The notes under the pieces were generated by a model. That model was not told where the DNA came from, searched no databases, and saw only the letters and a list, made by a program, of their open reading frames with translations. Shown piece by piece: positions 59,863-64,000 of a DNA stretch of 64,000 nt. Within the stretch, counting starts at the first letter, position 1. Each line of letters begins with the position of its first letter. Location: contig AFRD01000006.1 of the NCBI GenBank assembly GCA_000222875.2, positions 124,001 through 188,000 on the forward strand. The letters are read 5' to 3'. Position numbers and translations under genes: made by a program. Origin of the DNA: Periglandula ipomoeae IasaF13 (lineage: Eukaryota; Ascomycota; Sordariomycetes; Hypocreales; Clavicipitaceae).

Positions 59863-60688
59863 ATTAGTATTCGTATAACCCGTTTTGCTGTCTTGACATT
59901 GCATCAAGAGTTATAGAGCCTTAAATAAGAGTATCTAATGTACTCACTAAGTGAAACTACTAATAAACTAGACTATAAACTAAACACGTTGAAGCACTAG
60001 GGGATAAGGAAGTCCTGCCTAATGTGTAGATGTGTAATGCAGCGGTTAAACTCTCTATGTTTCAGGCCTAGTTTGTATAACTTCGACCTACGCGTAGCTG
60101 CGGGCTTTACCGTTGTGTTATCACTACGTAGCGAAGAGTTTTTTTCTCGATCTAAACTAAACCACGAGTTATGTTAGGCTTTGAGACAGGACACTTCGAC
60201 TAGGATAGGACTTCTGCTAGTGCAGGCAAGTATGTTTTTTACCATGCTATCTACATGCGGCACTTAAAAGCGAGTGCATGTCTAAGAAATTCTATGTCTT
60301 ATAATTGCTTTATTGTGCTTCTTGTACACTAACTAGTTAGCAGATGCGCGGCATTACAGGTGATCAAAGACATTCTATTCTATTAATTACAGTGCTGGAA
60401 TCTATCACGTAGCCTATCGTGGCAGAGATAACCCTAGTTCATCTTAGAATAATAGTAATACAGACGCTAAGAGCGGTTAAAATGTCTCGGACTAATTAGA
60501 AGATAAAGAGGGGTAGGAGAGGAGCTATTAACGTTGCTTCAGAAGTACTGCTACAAATATATCGCGCATAAAGGAGTCCAATAATTTAAAAGTAACGCTT
60601 ATACCATTTAGTGCCTCTACTTAAAATTTCTTCAACTATAGAAAAAGCATTTCATGTTATTGCTACAATTTTAAACACTATAATCAGC
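59863..60688. other. AT-rich intergenic spacer between terpene synthase and second P450
   Basis: No gene or clear repeat was recognised. It is the probable promoter of the second P450. Confidence 0.45.
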
Positions 60689-62637
60689 ATGTCTTTTATC
60701 CTAAACCAACGCAGCTATAGTACATGGCTACAGCCTAGGGATTGGGTGACCAGCAGCGAATTTCTAGACGTCAGACTCTTTACGAAAACCGTGGTTACCA
60801 TAGTAAGAGCTAAGAAAGCAAACCTAAAATTAAATATTTTATTAATTCGTTAATAGCTCGTCTTATACATTGCTGGCAATGCCGTCTACAACTTATATTT
60901 CCATCCACTTCGCGATTACCCAGGACCGTTTTTGGCTAGGTCATCCCTATTTTGGAGACTATTCCACTCTATGGACGGCCGCTTCCACCGCCATATTGAG
61001 GACTGTCATAAACGTTATGGTAATCTCTCACAACCAAACCTATAGTTACTAAATCTCTAGAAGACTAATAGTACATTAGGGGACGTTTTCCGCGTAAGCC
61101 CCAATGAGCTTTCTTTCTCCATCCCAGATGCTTGGACGGATATCTATACGCCTAGCAACAAGAGAGTTGCAACAGTTCTCAAAAACGAGTTCTACGAAGT
61201 CTTCGGAGCTGGCTTCAAAGTACAATCCATGGGAACCGAGCGAGACCCTCTTGTGGCCCAGCAGAAACGTGCACTATTCTCTACTGCGTTATCGGTTAAA
61301 GGCTTAGCTCGACAAGAACCAGTTATGCAAGAGCATATTAACCAGTTTATTAAGAAGATTGGGTGTATAGGGAATAGTAACAACGGTATTGATATGTCGA
61401 AATGGTTTATATACATAGGGTTTGACATCATTGGCCAAATGTCTTTCGGGGACTCCTTTGGATGCGTCGAGAGGTGAGAGACGATACTGTTCACAAGCAA
61501 ACTAAACTAACTTTTCAATACAGGAGCCTCGCATCCCTGGCTTGATCTCATGCTCGGGCTTATGCATGGCGTTACTGTGATGGATAATCTCAGGCGCATT
61601 CCACTAGTTGTTTTACTCGCGAAGAGAGTCCCAGCTAAATGGACAAATAAGTTTAAATATAAGATGATTGAGTTTGTAAAGGAGAAAACTGCTGCGTTAG
61701 TATTAATTAAGCTCTATATTGAAGTATTTATTCTCTAATACCTAGCAGTCGACTTGAAAAGGAAGTTGGACAAAATGATTTTCTCGAAGTTGTAGCGGAA
61801 AAAACGCGCAAAGGGGAGATTTCTATTGACGAAATGGAGGCACACTCCTGGGATATGGCGTACGTTGCTTGCCTTCTTTGCTTCTTTGCACTTTTCTACG
61901 AGCATTAAACTAATCGTATATCTTAGTATGGCTGGCGCAGAAACCAGCGGCAGTTCAATGACATCAACACTTTATTTTCTTCTCAAAAGCCCCCAAGTAC
62001 ATCAGAAATTAATTAACGAAGTGCGGTCAGCATATAGTAACTATGAAGACATCACTGTTAACTCTGCCATGAATCTGCCTTATCTTATGGCGGTGTTAAA
62101 GGAAGGTTTGCGTATATTCCCTATGGCTGCGCAAGGGACACCACGGGCATCTCCAGGGATTAATGTCAATAAATACTATGTCCCAAAAGGCGTAAGACTA
62201 CACCCACAGTTTCGAAACACGTCTATAACCGGAGCTAATCATTCCCGCTAGACTGAGTTTTATGTCTCGTCCTGGGCTATTACCCACGATGAGAGGTACT
62301 GGGATGAGCCATACACGTTCAGACCCGAGCGATGGATTGATCCCAACTGTCAAGACATAAAGTCGGCAAGCCAGCTATTTTCTCTAGGTCCCCTTATCTG
62401 CCCTGGGAAACTGTGAGCGATTATCAATATCTTGCCCCCTAAACACTATAATACTAACACCCTTAACTTAGTTTTGCATATGGACAGATGGCCCTAGAGC
62501 TAGCTAAAATGGTATACGCTCTTGATATGGAACTAGTTAATCCAGAATTAGACTGGATCAATGCGTGCAAAATGCACTTTCTATGGTGGAAGCCAGAGCT
62601 AAGGGTACGATTTCGACCGCGTCGAGCTGAAGCGTAG
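60689..62637 (+). pseudogene. Decayed cytochrome P450 (CYP65/isotrichodermin C-15 hydroxylase-like)
   Basis: Eight exons can be followed: 60689-60802, 60857-61019, 61080-61473, 61524-61695, 61749-61859, 61927-62191, 62252-62412 and 62472-62637. They sum to 1546 nt, one more than 515 codons. The excess falls at the third/fourth exon junction: GCVER is in one frame, ASHPWLDLMLGL in the next, and no donor or acceptor nearby repairs it. Most P450 landmarks remain: YFHPLRDYPGP, I-helix MAGAETSGSS, KEGLRIFP and FRPERWID. The heme loop, however, reads FSLGPLICPG. The normally invariant Arg two residues before the Cys is Leu, and the following Gly is Ile. A frameshift plus a damaged heme site argues for a pseudogene. 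The start is weak, since the anchor (ILVLYIAGNAVYNL) begins only at the second exon. An intact relative would hydroxylate a sesquiterpenoid at the ER. Confidence 0.75.
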
Positions 62638-63421
62638 ATAATTTGAACCGTCTAGGTAGTAGCTCGATCGGAAGTAGCTTATAAGGTTAGGGGCAGGTGG
62701 GCGAGAAAAGGTCAACTTCTCAATGTACTCGTTAGCGCAGTATTTATTGATGTCTTAAGCAGTATGGGCTAGTACCCTATCTAGACCAAGTGAACTTCCT
62801 TTTCTATAGGCTAATTTTGACCAACGAGTTGCGGCCCAACGGGGGTTGTAAGCAAGAGCCCGACGGTTAGGTGTGCCTGTTCGTCCCAACGAGCAGGGCG
62901 ATGATCAACTGCAAATCTATCCCGTTTGGGCGACGTGCATTCCAGCATCTGAACGCTTGGTGCTTCCACTGCCCTGTGTGGCTTTCCAGCTTTTCGTCTG
63001 ATCTGCATCGCGCCTGTGGAGAAAATCTGCTGACAGAATCTGGCTGTCGGTGCTTGGCAAAAACTCAGCTAAAAATCTGGCTGTCATTATCGGTTTCACG
63101 AGCAAGGGTTTGGTGCTACTAATTCGATGAGTTCAGTCGTATTTACAATGCAAAAATTATGCTATCTCGTAGACTATAAACAAAAACCCAACTCCGAAGT
63201 TGCTATGCTCGAGAAAACACAAAGAAACTAAGCGCTGTGCGGTGTTTGATGTCATTCCTCCTCATCGTGCCATATAGCTACCTTCCTTCGACAACACCAA
63301 TGCACTCATTTTCATGCTCATGCTCATGCAAAGACAAAAAAAAAAGAATGCCAACATGCCAGAGCCCAAAACAAGACCGACAACGGGATATAACCTCCAC
63401 TAAATAGCCTTGAATTGCTTC
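62638..63421. other. intergenic with right repeat copy
   Basis: This contains the right 56-bp repeat (62819-62874). No gene was recognised. It is the 3' side of both flanking genes. Confidence 0.5.
62819..62874 (+). repeat. 56-bp direct repeat, right copy
   Basis: It matches 55318-55373 in the same orientation, 53 of 56 positions identical, 7,501 bp downstream. The flanks of the two copies do not match beyond the repeat as far as I can see. Confidence 0.85.
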
Positions 63422-64000
63422 TCACCCGAACAATGAAATCAGCGCTGGGTATATGCATACACGTGTACATGATATGACCTTGAGGAAACGACCGGAAATA
63501 AACCATAACGATAAGAAAATTGTGCCTTGCGGTGTGCTGTCGTCAATGAGGACTGTATATATCATCTCGTTGTGGGTGTAATGAATGTGTGGTAGAGTGC
63601 GTGGAAGCAGCATCGCTTCGCACAGGCGTCGTTGACAACTCGACTTCTTCTTCGTCGGGGGTCTTGGACGAATTCGCCGTGCGTCGCGATTTGGACTGTT
63701 TGGGTGGTATGGGTCGGAACCGTGGCGTCCGTAGCCGGTGGCATTGGCGGTGCTGATTTCGGGGGAGCCAAAGAAGTGATCGTAGACGGGTTTAATGGGA
63801 GTTACGCTGCCGCATACGATAATGACGAAGAGTTCGAGTCCTGACCAGACGTAGAGGTGGTATGTTTCCCCTGAGTATGAGTTGTCAGCAATGCGCCACG
63901 TTGTAGAGAGCTTGTAGCGCTGCGGCTCTCGCGAGGAATAAGCACGACTTTATGGGGACATACATGTGATATCGGAACGCTGATTCAACGAGGTGAGGTA
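63422..64000 (-). CDS. 3' part of a probable Pth11-like / fungal rhodopsin-domain membrane protein (partial)
   Basis: The minus-strand gene enters from beyond the window. Exon 64000-63964 reads YLTSLNQRSDIT; an intron (gtatgt...ctcag) is followed by exon 63870-63422 in frame. The junction gives WETYHLYVWSGLELF, and the next residues VIIVCGSVTPIKPVYD form the last transmembrane helix. The pattern WSxxE, a small hydrophobic stretch, then a Pro before KP is the usual ending of the seven-helix rhodopsin domain in Pth11-like fungal receptors. A basic, Pro-rich cytosolic tail of about 100 residues follows. Such proteins sense surface or host cues at the plasma membrane. Only the last helix is inside the window, so family assignment is tentative, and the far 3' end could contain another intron. 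Confidence 0.5.

Overview
The window is nuclear DNA of a filamentous ascomycete. Genes carry short (about 50-100 nt) spliceosomal introns with GT...AG ends, lie on both strands without operons, and encode ascomycete-type proteins. The mix of families (VPS11, RPT6, a VNX1-like antiporter, a fungal NACHT protein, fungal terpene/P450 genes, a probable Pth11-like receptor) suits Sordariomycetes, most likely Hypocreales. I cannot name the species from sequence alone.

Layout. 1-2.6 kb: intergenic DNA and a decayed short-chain dehydrogenase. 4.4-43 kb is a core housekeeping region: a low-complexity conserved protein, VPS11 (endolysosomal tethering), a Pof1-like nucleotidyltransferase, a VNX1-like vacuolar cation/H+ antiporter, RPT6 (proteasome ATPase), a DUF1989 protein, a gene-free gap of about 6.2 kb, a rhodanese-plus-tyrosine phosphatase protein, a TCP11/Sok1-like protein with an IQ motif, an M1 aminopeptidase and a GNAT acetyltransferase. 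43-55 kb is accessory: a secreted type-B carboxylesterase, an alpha/beta hydrolase-NACHT (STAND) gene, a stand-alone RNase III-fold gene and an O-methyltransferase. 55.3-62.9 kb is an AT-rich island with a cytochrome P450, a class I sesquiterpene synthase on a shared promoter, and a second decayed P450. It is bracketed by two near-identical 56-bp direct repeats about 7.5 kb apart. The window ends in the 3' part of a probable Pth11/rhodopsin-domain membrane protein.

How the genes relate. The 53.7-62.6 kb genes (O-methyltransferase, P450, terpene synthase, P450) look like a small sesquiterpenoid cluster: cyclise farnesyl diphosphate, oxidise twice, methylate. At least the second P450, and as read the synthase, are broken.

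A striking general feature is the number of genes with one or a few reading-frame lesions: SDR (1.7-2.6 kb), DUF1989 (20.7-21.8 kb), GNAT (41.6-42.7 kb), esterase (43.1-44.8 kb), NACHT gene (48.1-51.1 kb), terpene synthase (58.8-59.9 kb) and the second P450 (60.7-62.6 kb). Some are 1-nt indels in short homopolymers, which could be assembly errors. Others are nonsense codons with conserved sequence continuing in frame behind them. I label a gene pseudogene where I see two or more independent defects, and CDS with a stated lesion where there is only one. All exon coordinates come from reading splice signals and frame continuity by eye, without alignment.
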